This document shows, piece by piece, positions 22,741-34,869 of a DNA stretch of 64,000 bases. The stretch covers positions 46,513,396 through 46,577,395 of the forward strand of contig CM070906.1 of NCBI GenBank assembly GCA_036417435.1, read 5' to 3'. The notes beneath the pieces are model-generated. The model ran no database searches. It saw nothing but the letters and a program-made list of their open reading frames with translations, and was not told the DNA's origin. The translations under genes and the position numbers were made by a program. This DNA is from Inia geoffrensis. Its lineage: Eukaryota; Chordata; Mammalia; Artiodactyla; Iniidae. How positions within the stretch are numbered: the stretch's first letter is position 1; every line of letters starts with the position of its first letter.

Positions 22741-25198
22741 AAAAACACAGATTTAAATATCTTTGACCTTTATCTTATTGATAAATTCATATAATTTGAG
22801 TTTTATAAAAAATCTGCACCATTCTGGATTCTAAGCATTCACACCCACTACTATGTGTTTTTTTTTAATGGATTGTAAACTAAAGAGCTTCAGCTTACAA
22901 AGTATCACACTAACAAAGTAAATCTTTTCAAAGAATTTAATGTGCAAATATCCAGGTATAAGTAAACTTGATTAACTTATAATATTCTAAGAGCTTTTAT
23001 ATATTGGTTTGCCCATGCAGATGCTAGGATCAGATCACTGCTCTACCCACAAAGCTTTCATCCACCCCAGACAACAACACATACATAGCACACATGTGTG
23101 ATACAGAGTGGCTTCTGGACCAGCTGATCCAAATTCTTTTTAGTACCATCCCTGGGTTCCAAGAAAGCCTGTTTCTTGGCTAGGGAACTACCCATTTCCT
23201 CTATCTCCAAAACATTGTCTCAGAGCAGAATATTCTCATACTGAGTATTCTTTCTCCCAGGATGGATATGATTGAAAACAGGTGACCTCTTAATTGTGCC
23301 TCCTGAAGCCTGTCAAGAATGCACTTATGCCAATAGTTCTTCTCTAGATATAACCTTCCTTGTTCCTTCTGTTCTATTTCATACAGTATTAGAACAAGAT
23401 GAATATAAAGCTGCTGATGGCAGTTAAGGTCTGTTACCTGAGCTCAGATGTTTCATTGTGTATACAGCCCTTTCCCAATTTTAAGTTCATGCAGTATTCT
23501 AGCTCTTTGTTGGCCCATCTTCCAGAAGGCTGTGACTATAGAGGTAGAGGTTTATCATTCTTTGCCTCTTTTCACCTAAGAGCCCATCAGCAGAGTCTAT
23601 ATTTGTGAATGGAGGGCAAGTCTAATTTCTACTGACTGAACTTATATCTTAGTTGGGAAGGATACTTTATCACTTAGAAGCCAACACATTCCAGCCAGGA
23701 ATTAGTGATCCATAAAAACAACTCATTTCTTCCTACTAGGCAGAGTGTTTGGTTATTAATCCCTCCATCCTTCTCCAGATAACACAGATTTCACAAACCT
23801 TCTATGTTTCCTATGTGTATACAGGCACACTCAAAGGCATCACTTAAGCTCAGAGAATGGGGAAAGAGGGTTTTCTAACTTTCCAGGCTGACTCTCCATT
23901 AATGAGCTAACCTGTGCCCTCAACTTTTCCTACTTCATCCTGTAAGGGGAGTGGGTTATGGATTCCACTTACATTGTCCACTTAGTTTACTTCTCCAGTT
24001 TCCATATCTGCATTTCTCATTCACCCTCACCACTTACCTCATAGTGCACTTACCAGCCATGTGCAACAGGTTCCTGGCTATCATTTGGGAATACTTCTGT
24101 GTGTAGGCCAAGCTCAAGGAGATGCCTCTAGTTAGCCCCCAAACTCAGTGTCCAGAAATGGGTTTTTACATATCCTGCTGGGCGCTTGCAGCTGGTCAAA
24201 GCTCCCAGTGGACAACCTGCTTATGCGGAGTACCTATTGGGGCACAGTAGAGAAGCCCTATCAAGATCTAGGTAGCGATCAGGATTATAACTTTGAGAAT
24301 GACCTGAGTCTGCTGAAGCATTGGTTGTGTGCAGAGGCAGGAGCCGCAAGGGGACTTCGTTCAGGACAACGGTAGAACTGGGGTCATCGCGTTACTGCTA
24401 CTAACGAGTCTCGAACCACAATCAAGTCACTAGCTGGATGTTTTGTTAAAAAATCATTAAAACTGATTATTCTCCTGTCCATAATCACACTTCCCTGAGG
24501 TAGTTATTACATCAGTGATGTTGCTGGACCAACACCATTCTGTTTGGAGAGATGTGCAGATGACTGCAGATGGTGGTATCAGGCACAAGAAAAATGCATA
24601 ACCTGCCACTCCAATGCTCTATCCCTGCATAGAAAGAGTGGTTAATTTTTCTCTAGTATCATTTACTGTCACCATTCCACTGCTGGCTTCCAGAAGAGCA
24701 TGGTCAAAAGAAAAATCTCAACAGTACTACAATTTAACTCTTAATAACCTTTGTCCATCCCCTAGGAATGACTTTACACCCCAGACCTTACCTCTACCAC
24801 AGTCTCAACAGTTCTCTTCTACTCAAGTTGACCTATAAAAACGGCTTTTATTAATACCCAGAATATAATGCTGAGAAACACTGTTCTCTCACATCATAGA
24901 CTAGTATCTGTTTTCTCATACATCTCTAATCATCATCTTAAAGGATCTGAGCCATGTGGTCACTTTGATACAACAGAGCAGCAACCTGATTGCCAAACCA
25001 GATGCAAAGCTTCATACAGTGGGTTTTCATACGCTGCATTCCTCATTTATCCTGGCATTATATTTTCCAAAGAAAAACAGGAATGGGATTCTCCTTAGTT
25101 CCCTTGCGAGAACACAAGGTGATATTCCTAACATTTCTAAAAAATGTGGCCAAAAACACAACCCTCTCAGCTTTAGAGTGATGGTAAGAAAGCAGCAA
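22741..25198. other. Gene-free stretch, origin unclear
   Basis: No long open frame and no interferon similarity on either strand. A frame at 24148-24375 (75 codons) has no recognisable domain. The texture, a moderate-GC block between 23.0 and 24.9 kb, could be an old LTR-retrotransposon interior, but I see no diagnostic motif. Confidence 0.35.
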
Positions 25199-25495
25199 GG
25201 GGCTTCCCTGGTGGCGCAGTGGTTGAGAATCTGCCTGCCAATGCAGGGGACACGGGTTTGAACCCTGGTCTGGGAAGATCCCACATGCCACGGAGCGACT
25301 AGGCATGTGATTCACAACTACTGAGCCTGTGCATCTGGAGCCTGTGCTCCGCAACAAGAGAGGCCGCGACAGTGAGAGGCCCACCCACCATGATGAAGAG
25401 TGGCCCCCGCTCGCCGCAACTAGAGAAAGCCCACACACAGAAATGAAGACCCAACACAGCCAAAAGTAAATTAAAAAAAAAAAAAAAAAAAAAAG
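25199..25495 (+). repeat. CHR-family SINE
   Basis: GGGCTTCCCTGGTGGCGCAG start, a B-box-like GGGTTTGAACCCTGG, the GCGACTAGGCATGTGATTC body and a long A-run. The 8-bp repeat GCAGCAAG flanks it. Confidence 0.9.
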
Positions 25496-25499
25496 GCAG

Positions 25500-26104
25500 C
25501 AAGAACTACCCAAGCTCCACTGTGTTCCTAGAACCTCTAGAAAAAACACTAGTTCACATGAGCTCAAACATTTTAATCCTGAGCTGATACCCTCTTCCCT
25601 GAGTTCCTTAGAATCAGGTAACCCAAGCTCAAACCATGTACAAATCCCCTTACCCCTCCTTCCTACTGAGCCTCATCATGGTTCTTCATGGTGAGTACTC
25701 TCACTTGCTGCAAGTTAGGAAACCTTACTTGGGTTAACTTTAGAGCTGTTCCTGGGGCGTCTAGCTGGGCTTCATTACAACTCCAGGAAAGAAAGTCATG
25801 TTTGAGCATCCAGAGAGAACTAGCACAGTCTTCCAGCTGTGCTGTTAGTGGTCAGAGAGAAGAGAATTTGGTGTTAATTTTTTTGGAGGCTACTAATTTT
25901 TTTGGAGGGTGAGGGTGGAACATGCCCCCTTTTACATTATGCATATAAGTAATGTTTGTAACTGTTCAAAAAATATCTGAAAGATTTGAGAAAAGCTCTG
26001 TTTCCTTCAACTAATGTGACAAGAAAAAAGATCCAGAGATTTGGGTCTGTCCATATTATTCTCATAGCTATAGTGTAGACATATTGTACATTAAAAACTC
26101 AGCA
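25500..26104. other. Intergenic, nothing recognised
   Basis: No gene or clear repeat is recognised between the SINE and the L1 tail. Confidence 0.4.
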
Positions 26105-26280
26105 GTGTTGTGACCACCTAGAGGGGTGGGATACAGAGGGTGGGAGGGAGACTCAAGAGGGAGGAGATATGGGGATATATGTACATATATAGCTGATTCA
26201 CTTTGTTATTCAGCAGAAACTAATACAACATTGTAAAGCAATTATACTCCAATAAAGATGTTAAAAAGAAAGAAATACTG
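26105..26280 (+). repeat. L1 3'-end fragment
   Basis: Contains GTGGGATACAGAGGGTGGGA, then CTGATTCACTTTGTTATTC, and TTATACTCCAATAAAGATG with a polyadenylation signal. A heavily 5'-truncated insertion. Confidence 0.85.
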
Positions 26281-26602
26281 GCATCAAAGCATAAAAAAAA
26301 GTAAAAAAAAAAAAAACCTCAGCAATGTGAACACATCTTGTACCCAAGTCCCTTGAAATAAGATTATCAAAAGACTTTGAAGACTTCCTGGAAGATAAAA
26401 ACATTTCATAGTCTTCGCTCTAAGAGCAGAACACACAACTTAAAACCACACAGCAAGAGAAATAGAGCGAGACTCTTGACAGATATTATCTTCCAAGGAC
26501 AGCAACAATGCTGTCTCCCACCCCATGTGTGCCTTGAAAACTATGCCATTTCTCACCAACTTGAGGTTGATCTACTTCATCCCTCTTTAAATATGGAAAG
26601 GC

Positions 26603-27087
26603 TTGTATTGGGCTGCACCCCGAAGGCCTCCAAGCCCCGTGGCTGCCCAGCCTGAAGACCTAAGAAGGAGCCCAGAGACAGCAGAAACATCAATGTCTTA
26701 CTGGACAGGGAATCTTAAGAAAAAGGTCCCGCAGCAACACCCCGTGGACAGCAAGCAAGATGTGGCAGCAATCTTACCTATTTGAGGGAAGCTACTATTA
26801 TACAGGGAATTTTCATCAGATTGGCTCATCAGTTACCAAGGAAACCAGTAGCAGGCGCCCTTCCATCACAACCCCTCAGGTTAATGACCAACATCAGAGG
26901 AGATACTGATATTTCCCTTTTATGAGCTAGCAGGTGGAGCCATTTTGGCCTAAGCATTAGAACAATCACTCGGTGGGCTGGAGGCGAGCGCGCTGGTGGG
27001 CGTGGGGGGTGAGGGAAGTGGGGCCTGGTCTAGCGGGAGATGCACGAAGAACAAGAGAACAGCCGTCCTGAGTGTCCTGACCACACA
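26603..27087 (-). repeat. 3' LTR of the minus-strand endogenous retrovirus
   Basis: Pairs with 28945-29426 across many shared blocks, for example CTGCACCC, then GGCCT, AAGAGCCCAGAGACA-like and AGAACAATCACT. Both right-hand ends read as minus-strand TG starts. The copies have clearly diverged, which implies an old insertion. Confidence 0.7.
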
Positions 27088-27554
27088 CCCCACCCCTACA
27101 CACCCTACACGACCCTTACAACCTCCGTCCACCCCTCTTCCGAGACACCCCTGGGGTCAGGTACGTATCGGCGCACCGCAACCAGATACCACAAATGCAA
27201 TACACACAACAGCTGCTAAGAAGTGTCTAGAGTAAGCTAGGCCCTTGGCACACAGGGCAGGAAGAAGGCAAGAGTCTTCAGTTGCGCACCCCTATGGCGG
27301 TATGAGCCAGGTGGATTTCGCACGGCATCTCGCTGCACACCCAGCCAACAGACTCATTTTGCAGCCTGGCCACCACGGTGGCCCAGTCTGCAAGCTGATC
27401 CCCTGCCCTCAGGCTAGCGAGGAAGTCTAGCAATACAATACAGGGAGGTCGTGACCAGTAAGCAAAATACAAGCCTTAACAGCATTCTGAGATAACACCA
27501 CCCCTAGCTGTGCTTTGTCCTGGCCTGCAGAGTCCCCACAGCCAGTGTCAAATA

Positions 27555-27720
27555 ATGGAGCCTTTCAATTAGCAAGGCATCAGCAGGGTTGTAAGGCAGG
27601 TGGAAATGCCAGCGCTTATCTTTACCAGCCCATTCCTGAACTGCATGGCCAAGAAAGTGGGATTCCTTGGTCGCTATCAATGTCTATGGTGAGAAAGCAA
27701 GACAAGAAAGTACAGCCATT
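27555..27720 (-). pseudogene. Retroviral integrase remnant
   Basis: The minus strand shows an integrase core fragment: an aspartate motif DSDQG (plus-strand about 27667-27682), then, in another frame, HFHLPYNP followed by ADALLIERLH. Frameshifts and stops break it. It belongs to the surrounding minus-strand provirus. Confidence 0.75.
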
Positions 27721-27879
27721 CAGAAAAAAAGACCAGACAACGGTCTTGGACAAAACAGGTCTTGCAAGCGAGAGAACAAAGGCCACGGGGTCCTGAGATC
27801 TGGGGGTGGGATCAGAGAGGGGGGCAACAGCCTCCCAGGAATAAAAGAGTATCTCTGTTACATTAACAAGTATACCTAG

Positions 27880-28270
27880 TTGCCACAAGGGAGGAAGCTC
27901 AACTGCAGATTTCAACCTTACCTGTTCCGGGACTCTCTTGCAGAAACTCCTCACGCGCTCCGTTCCCCTCCCAGAAGCGTTTGCTATTCCTGAGAGCCAC
28001 CATGGAGCCTCCTGCTGCTGAATAAAGAAGTGTAACGATCTCTGGAAATTGTCAGTGATCATGAGACAAACCCTCCCTTTTGTTATAAAAGCAACTCGCT
28101 CCTTCCACTCAGGAAGCTGCTTTTTTCCCTCCGCCCCGCACCCCAGCCTTCTCCCTTGTGCACAAGCTCTCTCTTTTAATAAAAATCTTTGCTTGCCTAA
28201 GAGTCTTGTGGAAGTGGTATCATTTCTATGGTGTTGCTGCCCAAGAATCTGGAAAGGGCCCGGTAACAAT
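27880..28270 (+). mobile_element. Plus-strand LTR inside the minus-strand provirus
   Basis: LTR-like architecture on the plus strand: TTATAAAAGCAACTCGCTCC (TATA, about 28082), a pyrimidine-rich stretch, TTTTAATAAAAATCTTTGC (polyadenylation signal, about 28178), and a U5-like GTCTTGTGGAAGTGGTATC. It separates the integrase remnant from the reverse transcriptase remnant of the opposite-strand element. The exact ends are uncertain and no target-site duplication was seen. Confidence 0.65.
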
Positions 28271-28399
28271 GGGAGTCCTGTTTCTCTCCCACAGCTGTTC
28301 TAGGTCCTGAAGAGTGGTCTTTTGCGTTGCCCTACGCATCATGGAAGCCTTCTGTAACGGCTTCCACCTGTTGTAAGACACTGCAGACCGCATACAACT

Positions 28400-28900
28400 C
28401 TCGTTCCAAGGCACTGCATCATGGCTCGGCCCCCTTCCACAGCTGGGCCCAGAAACGCCAGGGTATTAGTATTTTGCCATGCCAAAGGCCCAAACCACAC
28501 CCTGCCGGGGAAGTGGCCACACCCAATTCACAAGCCTGTCCTCAGTTAATATCCCTAAAGCCTGTGGCTTTTAACTGTTGAGGGGTTTTGGGTTGGGGGT
28601 ACACTCCATTACCCAAACAGATAACTCCCAAAGTATCTGATAGGAAACCCAGGTCCTCGCGTTTTGCCTTCACCAGCCAGTCCCGGGCAGTCAGATCGGC
28701 CACAAGCATAGGGCTGCTACTTTTAAACTGGAAAGAGCCTCTGAGGTTAACAGGATATCATCAGTATAAGGGTCGAGAAAGACATGCCTCATGGTAGACA
28801 GCTGCCACAGGTCCCACTTGCTAGTGGATGGCCACCTTGGGATTATCCCCCCACCCTACCCCGTTATCCATCATTATTTCCCGACATCTCAGCACTCACC
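28400..28900 (-). pseudogene. Retroviral reverse transcriptase remnant
   Basis: The minus strand carries the polymerase active-site motif YTDD followed by ILLTSE (about 28768-28740), where intact polymerases usually have Y-x-DD with M, V or I. Flanking sequence is frame-broken. It lies close to the 5' LTR, so gag and the first part of pol have been deleted. Confidence 0.7.
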
Positions 28901-28944
28901 GGAGTATCCTCGGCCTCTGGGCTTCATGGCTGGCGCGCCAACTC

Positions 28945-29426
28945 TTGAGCTGCACCCTGCAGGCCTGCAAGCCTTATAGCTGCCCAATCTGCAGACCCAA
29001 GAAAGAGCCCAGAGACATCAGTGGTTTACTGGACAGGGGTCTTACATGTCTGTCTTAAAAGGTCCTCAAGGAACACCCAGCCGTGAAAAGCAATCGGCCG
29101 GCAGCCTTGTTTGCTACTCCTCTGGGACACAGGAGACTACCATTTCTAGGGAGAACTGACCTCAGGTTTGCTCATCAGTTACCAAGGACACCAGCAGCTG
29201 GGGCAGGTCTCTCACAACCCCTCAGGTTAATGACCATCAGCACCACAGATATTTCCCTTTTATGCACTAGCAGGTTGAGCTGTTTTGGCCTAAGCTTTAG
29301 AACAATCACTTGGTGGGGCAGGGGGCAAGCATGTTGGTGTGAGCGGGGTGTGAGTGAAGCAGGGACGGGTCTAGCACGGGATGCACAAAGAGCAAGAGAA
29401 CAGCCATCTTGAATTGACTAAGCATA
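28945..29426 (-). repeat. 5' LTR of the minus-strand endogenous retrovirus
   Basis: Partner of 26603-27087. Its minus-strand start reads TGCTTAGTCAATTC. The sequence just inside the provirus (plus-strand left side) contains CACTCACCGGAGTATCC, whose complement has a CGGTGAGTG splice-donor-like site, as expected for a retroviral leader. Confidence 0.65.
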
Positions 29427-29499
29427 CAGAGTGTTAATTTTTTACAAAAAAATTTGTTGGAAATAATATTCTGTGACTTCCAAAGGTAGGTTAGAGTTT

Positions 29500-29720
29500 A
29501 TCAAGCTTGGCGGTGCACATATTTGAGGCCAGATAATTCTTTGTTGTGGCTGCTGTCCTGTGGGTACTGTAGGGTATTTAGCAGCATCCCTGGCCTCTAT
29601 CCATTAGATGCCAGTATCAGCCCTCATCACCAGTTGTAACAACTGAAAACGTCTCCAGACATTGCCAAACATGCCCTCAGGGGCAAAACTGCCCTCACTG
29701 AGGACCAATGGATTAGGTCA
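29500..29720 (-). repeat. MER20-like hAT DNA transposon
   Basis: Contains AGATAATTCTTTGTTGTGGC, AGCAGCATCCCTGGCCTCTA, then AACGTCTCCAGACATTGCC, in the order and orientation of a reversed MER20-type non-autonomous element. No coding capacity. Confidence 0.75.
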
Positions 29721-29724
29721 TAAT

Positions 29725-31675
29725 AGCTTGCTTACTGGGCCACTCACTTTTGAGCCCAAGGCGCCTTTTAAATAGTTCAACTACACTGAGTCTACCGCGC
29801 TCACAGAAAAACCAGACCACAAGGAGAGTCACTGTGAGGTGCTTCTGTACCCAGTACCAGCTGAGGTCCCAGCTGACACTTATTCGCATCATACAGGCAA
29901 GTGAAAGTGCCTACCACATGCCAGGTCAATCCCAGCCACCCAGTGGAGTGTGCTCCTGAGGCCCTAGAGGTGGTGAAACAGAGACAAGCCATTCCTTCTG
30001 TGCCCTGTGGGAATCCCTGGCTCACAGAATCTGTGAGAAGAGACATTTATTATTTTGGGTGATAGACTTTGGAGTCATTTGTTTCAAAGCTATAGTACTG
30101 GGGACATTATGTTTGTTTGTATTGTGAGTGGAGGTCTACAACAATAAACAAGCCCTATTTATCAGATCAGATTGAGTATGAGTGTAAAATCCTTTAAGAC
30201 TTCAGAAAGATCTAGGTGGTGTCTCAGAGAGTCTTTCAAACAAACAAGAGGCCTTCTGAGGATCCTAGGGAATGCCTCACAGATTCTCTCCATTAAGTGA
30301 CAGGGCTCTAAAACACCAACTTGCTGTCTCACTGGAGACTCATGGGTAGCCCAAAGTGAAAAAGGGTATATATCTGAAGAGATTTGTGGGTGTGCCTCTT
30401 ATCCAATGGCATTCATTATAAACGGATATACAGCAAACCCAGTAAATGGTTACAGTAATTCTATCAGTTTAGACTGAAAGTAACAGCATACACAATAAAG
30501 AGGGCTTCAGATCCCCAAACTTTTCCAGAAAGGAAGCAGGATGAGAAGCCTACACGATGTAAAACATAAGCACTTCTTGTGGGAAAGGAAGGATAACTTA
30601 AAAGGCAGAGCCAAGAAGCCAGAAAGGAGAAAAATCAGCCTTGGAGAATAACTCCCAGAGACTTAGAACTGAGCCCTAATCTGAAAATTGACACCACCTG
30701 CCCTAATAGGCAGCCGAATTACAATAGGCCGGTGACTGCTATGTGCTTTCTGCTTTACCCCATTTTGAATGGGACTATTACAATATCTTATGCCTGCCTC
30801 ACCACTGTATGTTGGGAGTAAAGGAACAAATAACCTCTCTATTTAGATTACAGGGCTTCACATTGAGAAGAATGGCACTCAAGGGGCAGTGCCAGAGGAA
30901 CTGTGCCTGAGGAACTCCATCCACACCTTGATCTGACGGAGATGGTGAAACTCTGGACCTGCCTTTTTGCCATAATAAGATGAGACTTCGGAAGCTTTTG
31001 AGAAGTGATGAATGTATTTTACATGTGAAAGGATGTGACGTTTTATGGACTATAGCAGATTGTACCCCTAAAAGATGGCAGCAACATTTCCCTGATTTCA
31101 CATATTTTTCTAGAATGTTGAAAATCCTCCAGTAAGAGATATATTGTCTAATTCCTCTCTCCTTGAATCTGAATGGGTTTGTGACATCTACAATACGTAA
31201 AAATGATACTGTGGTTTCTGAGGCTTGGTCATACAAGGTAAGGCTGCTTCTGCCTTGCTGAGCGAGCCATCATACGAGAAGTGCTATCACTCTGAGGATC
31301 ACTCTTAGCCACTGCGCCACCAGGGAAGTCTGAGCAGATTACATTTAAAAGAAATCTCTTCCTTCTGACCTTTTCAAAGATAACAGGAAAATAAATAATA
31401 TATAACTTAGACCTTCGAATCAAGTGGGGTCTTTTTCTTCATTAACAAGTTGACAGGAAAACTCAGGGATTAAGGAAAAATATTTTGGCTCTTGAGATAC
31501 AGAACTTCACAGACTTTCACTGGTCACGAAGTTCAGCAAGTGGTTATTTTCACTGCCCTCATTAAGACTGGTTATTGATTAAAGGAACTGTTGATGCAAA
31601 TACTTAGACCAGTCCATGCTTAGGGTACCACTGATTCAATGGCCTTCAAATTTTTAAAAAAAAATAAAGAGTAAG
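29725..31675. other. Gene-free stretch with old repeat texture
   Basis: No gene or interferon similarity. A block at about 31020-31300 (CTTGAATCTGAATGGGTTTG, GAAGTGCTATC) resembles an old mammalian interspersed repeat of uncertain class. A SINE end, CACTGCGCCACCAGGGAAG, remains at about 31310-31328. Confidence 0.4.
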
Positions 31676-31677
31676 TG

Positions 31678-31910
31678 GGACTTCCCTGGTGGTGCAGTGG
31701 GTAAGACTCCACACCCCCAATGCAGGGGACCTGGGTTTGATCCCTAGTCAGGGAACTAGATCCCGCATGCCATGCCGCAACTAAGAAGTCCGCATGCAGC
31801 AACTAAAAGATATCACATGCCACGACAAAGATCCCACACGCCACGATGAAGATCCCACATGCCACAACTAAGACCCTGCGCAGCCTAAATAAATATATTA
31901 AAAAAAAAAG
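31678..31910 (+). repeat. CHR-family SINE
   Basis: Starts GGGACTTCCCTGGTGGTGCA, has GGGTTTGATCCCTAGTCAGG and several CACATGCCAC modules, and ends in an A-run. Confidence 0.88.
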
Positions 31911-32096
31911 AATAAAAATTGTTTAACAAAGCTATTTTGGACCGACCTCTAGAGGGTAAACAAGGTCTCAATTTCTTCCAAAACCACAAATTTGATTCTA
32001 TTTGTTTGTGCTCCAAAGGAAAGAGATTCCAGGTGAGTAAGTAAAGACCAGTGAAGCCACTGAATACTGGTATCCATTAATATATCAGTGTTCAGG

Positions 32097-32315
32097 GACT
32101 GCCCTGGTGGTCCAGTGGGTAAGACTGTGCACTCCCAATACAGGGGGCCTGGGTTTGATCCCTGGTCGGGGAGCTAGATCCTGCATGCATACCACAACTA
32201 AGAATCCACATGCCACTACTAAGAAGTCCACATGCCGCAACTAAAGGATCCCACATGTTGCAGCAAAGATCCCGTGCCACAACTAAGACTCAGTGCGGCC
32301 AAAATAAATAAATAT
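32097..32315 (+). repeat. CHR-family SINE
   Basis: Starts GGGACTGCCCTGGTGGTCCA, with GGGTTTGATCCCTGGTCGGG and CACATGCC modules, ending CGGCCAAAATAAATAAATA. An AT microsatellite follows at once. Confidence 0.88.
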
Positions 32316-32319
32316 TAAA

Positions 32320-32346
32320 ATATATACGTATATATATATATATATG

Positions 32347-32384
<38 letters not shown>

Positions 32385-32403
32385 CATATATATATATATA
32401 TAT
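32320..32403. repeat. (TA)n microsatellite with inverted symmetry
   Basis: About 80 bp of TA, interrupted by GTATGTA on the left and TACATAC on the right, so the tract is an imperfect palindrome. It grows from the 3' tail of the preceding SINE. Confidence 0.93.
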
Positions 32404-32409
32404 GTTCAA

Positions 32410-33950
32410 ACCTAGATACTGGTATCCCTGAGGGTACATGATTATTATCCAGGGGCATGCAAGCACATAGATTTTAAGAACATATTTTTTACATCCTCAG
32501 CATCGATAAACATCCTTGATGAAACTGATCAGCCAGAGAAGAGAGATGGAAGTTTGGCCCATCGCCATTCTCACATTTAGACTTTACATCACTTTGTAAA
32601 ATAAAGTCCCTCTTACCCATTCCAAGCCTCAGCCTGGCACACTGCCTCAGGGTGCAAAACCTCTGTGACACCAGAGGGACAATTCCAGAAGGCTTAGTTC
32701 TTCAGAATGGTTCCTTTGATAGAAAAGCAGACGGGACTTTAATAAGATGTTTATGCTTTATCAGTTACATCCTCTCTCTCCTGTATCAACATCTTACTTT
32801 TTTTATTGGCTAGTTTTGATCAACATTAAATGTGCTTAATTTTCATTTTATCCTAAACATGACTACTCCTCAGCCCTATGACCACTTGTTAGTATTATTT
32901 TGCTTCTGTCATTCTGTTCACTCCCAAACTTCTTCAACGTTCTCTGGATTATCTGTCCCTATTTCTTCACATGCACCTCATTCCTCCAATTGCCATAATT
33001 TGTCTTCAACCTCCCTGTTCTCTTAAAACTGCTCAGCCAAAGTTTATAATAAACTATCAATACATGTTACTGAGATCAGAGATCACTGTCAGGCAGCCTC
33101 AGCTGACATCTCAGAAGCATCGGACACTTGTTACCACGCCCTCCATCTTAAGGTCTGACCCTCATCTGGTCTCCGTGTCACCGCCATCCTCTGCTTTTCT
33201 GCCCCTCCTCCTCTCCTTCCTTTGTTGACTCCACACTCTCATCTTAGGGAACTGGTGTTCCTCAAAATTCCGTGCTAGTCCCACACTTCATCCTCTCTGC
33301 ACATACACTCTCAACCTCCCAAATAGTTCCAAATGTCCTCTCTATGACCGTGACCTCCATATGCATGTCTTTCCCTAGAATCTTATCTCCAAACATTAGA
33401 TCCATATTTCTACATGCTAGAATATCTAGAATATCTCCACTTAATGTGTTCAAAATTGAATACGTATTTTTCAAACTTTCTCATCCTTCTATGTTCCTTG
33501 TGTGAATGGGCCGCAATCATTCTGCAGCCCAAGATAGAGACATGGACATTATCATTGAGTTCTCAACTTCCTCAAAGCCCATAGGCAATAAACCATCACA
33601 GATTGTTCTTCTGACATCATACTCATGGCCACCCATCATCTATCTGTACAACAGCCTTTCTACATGAAGGGATATGCCTACCTCATGAATCCTATTTCTT
33701 TCATTGCAGTTGTTTTTAAATATATTCACAAACTGTCTCATACTCTTTCCTGTCCCTTCCCTTGACCATGTGCTTGATGTAGCAACTTCCCTCGAATCAA
33801 TACACAACACAGGTTGAAGTGATGGTGTGTAACTTATAAGACTATGTCATAAAACAATTTATTGCCTTCTACACTTCTAGTTTTCATCACTCACTTCGGT
33901 AGAAGCCAGCTGTTGTGAGGACACATCACAGAGCTTAGTGGAGGGGCTCA
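32410..33950. other. Gene-free stretch, probable ancient LINE
   Basis: Pyrimidine-rich sequence at about 32860-33720 (for example CTCCACTTAATGTGTTCAAA) looks like an old diverged LINE. Open frames are short and unconvincing, and no gene is recognised. Confidence 0.35.
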
Positions 33951-33954
33951 GATG

Positions 33955-34140
33955 TTTGGCACAGGGAGCTCAGCTCGGTGCTCTGTGATGACCTAGGTGG
34001 GATGGAGGAGGGGGTGGGAGGGAGGTCCAAGAGGGAGGGGATATTTGTAGACATATAGCTGATTCACTTCGTTGTACAGCAGAAAGTAACACAACATTTT
34101 AAAGCAATTATACTCCAATAAAAAAATAAGAAAATAAAAG
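33955..34140 (+). repeat. L1 3'-end fragment
   Basis: CACAGGGAGCTCAGCTCGGT through TTATACTCCAATAAAAAAAT, the same L1 tail type as at 26.1, 46.0 and 46.6 kb. 5'-truncated. Confidence 0.85.
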
Positions 34141-34157
34141 CAAAAGTAAGATTCAGC

Positions 34158-34275
34158 GGACTTCCCTGGCGGTCCAGCAGTTAAGACTGTGGATCCACTG
34201 CAGCGGGCATGGGTGTGATCCCTGCTCAGGGAACTAAGATCCCACGTGCTGCGCGCGGTCAAAAAAAAAAAAAAG
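34158..34275 (+). repeat. Short tRNA-derived SINE
   Basis: CGGACTTCCCTGGCGGTCCA start, GGTGTGATCCCTGCTCAGGG, then an A-run of 14. Confidence 0.85.
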
Positions 34276-34563
34276 TTAAGACTCAGCACTTAATATATAG
34301 ATTAAACTACCCCCACAAAGCAAAATAAAAGGCAAAGCTTGTCATATTATAACATAAATAGTAGAATTTGCAAATATAGCAATTATCCTAAGATAATAAA
34401 TACTAATCATTACAAATTAAAATGAAATTTCTTTCTATTCAAAACTACACTTTCTTATTATTGATAAAAATCTGCCAAAATGACTCAATATATTTTTTTA
34501 ACGGAAGCAGACAAAAAAGTCTTTGAACTGAGTAAATATTTATAAGATTGAGGCCACTAATAA

Positions 34564-34858
34564 GTGCAGTCAGCCCTCCAAATACATGGGTTCAACCACT
34601 ACAGGTTGAAAATATTTGAAAAAAAACTCCAGAAAGTTCCAAAACACAAAGCTTGAATTTGCCATGTGCCAGCAACTATTTATAGCATTTACATTGCATT
34701 AGGTATTATAAGTAATCTAGAGGTGATTTAAAGTATATGGGAGATGTATGTAGGTTATATGCAAATACTATACCATCTTATATAAGGAACTTGAAGATCC
34801 ACGGTATCCGTGGAGGTCCTGGAACCTCTCCCCCTCGGGTACCAGGGGAGGACTGTAG
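34564..34858 (+). repeat. Tigger/MER2-like DNA transposon remnant
   Basis: Inverted ends: CAGTCAGCCCTCCAAATACA on the left, GTACCAGGGGAGGACTGTA on the right. In between are AGGAACTTGAAGATCCACGG and AATACATGGGTTCAACC, typical of mariner/Tigger-derived repeats. No coding capacity. Confidence 0.75.
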
Positions 34859-34869
34859 ATGAGACATAC

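Larger units (their letters stand above)
26603..29426 (-). mobile_element. Endogenous retrovirus, internally deleted
   Basis: Two similar blocks of about 480 bp in the same orientation bound this region (26603-27087 and 28945-29426). Both contain CTCATCAGTTACCAAGGA, CACAACCCCTCAGGTTAATG, TATTTCCCTTTTATG and TTTTGGCCTAAGC. Read on the minus strand they start TG and act as the 3' and 5' LTR. Inside, still on the minus strand, are a reverse transcriptase remnant with a YTDD motif (about 28768-28755) and an integrase remnant (about 27700-27555, with DSDQG and HFHLPYNP-type motifs). Frames are broken. No gag or env was recognised. Just inside the 5' LTR the minus strand reads TGGCGCGCC, slightly like a lysine-type primer-binding site. 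An unrelated plus-strand LTR lies in the middle. Confidence 0.75.

Noticed and set aside
25199..25280. tRNA-like A and B box sequences (here and in every other SINE)
   Set aside because: They are the tRNA-derived heads of SINEs, followed by SINE bodies and A-tails, and lack a foldable tRNA 3' half.
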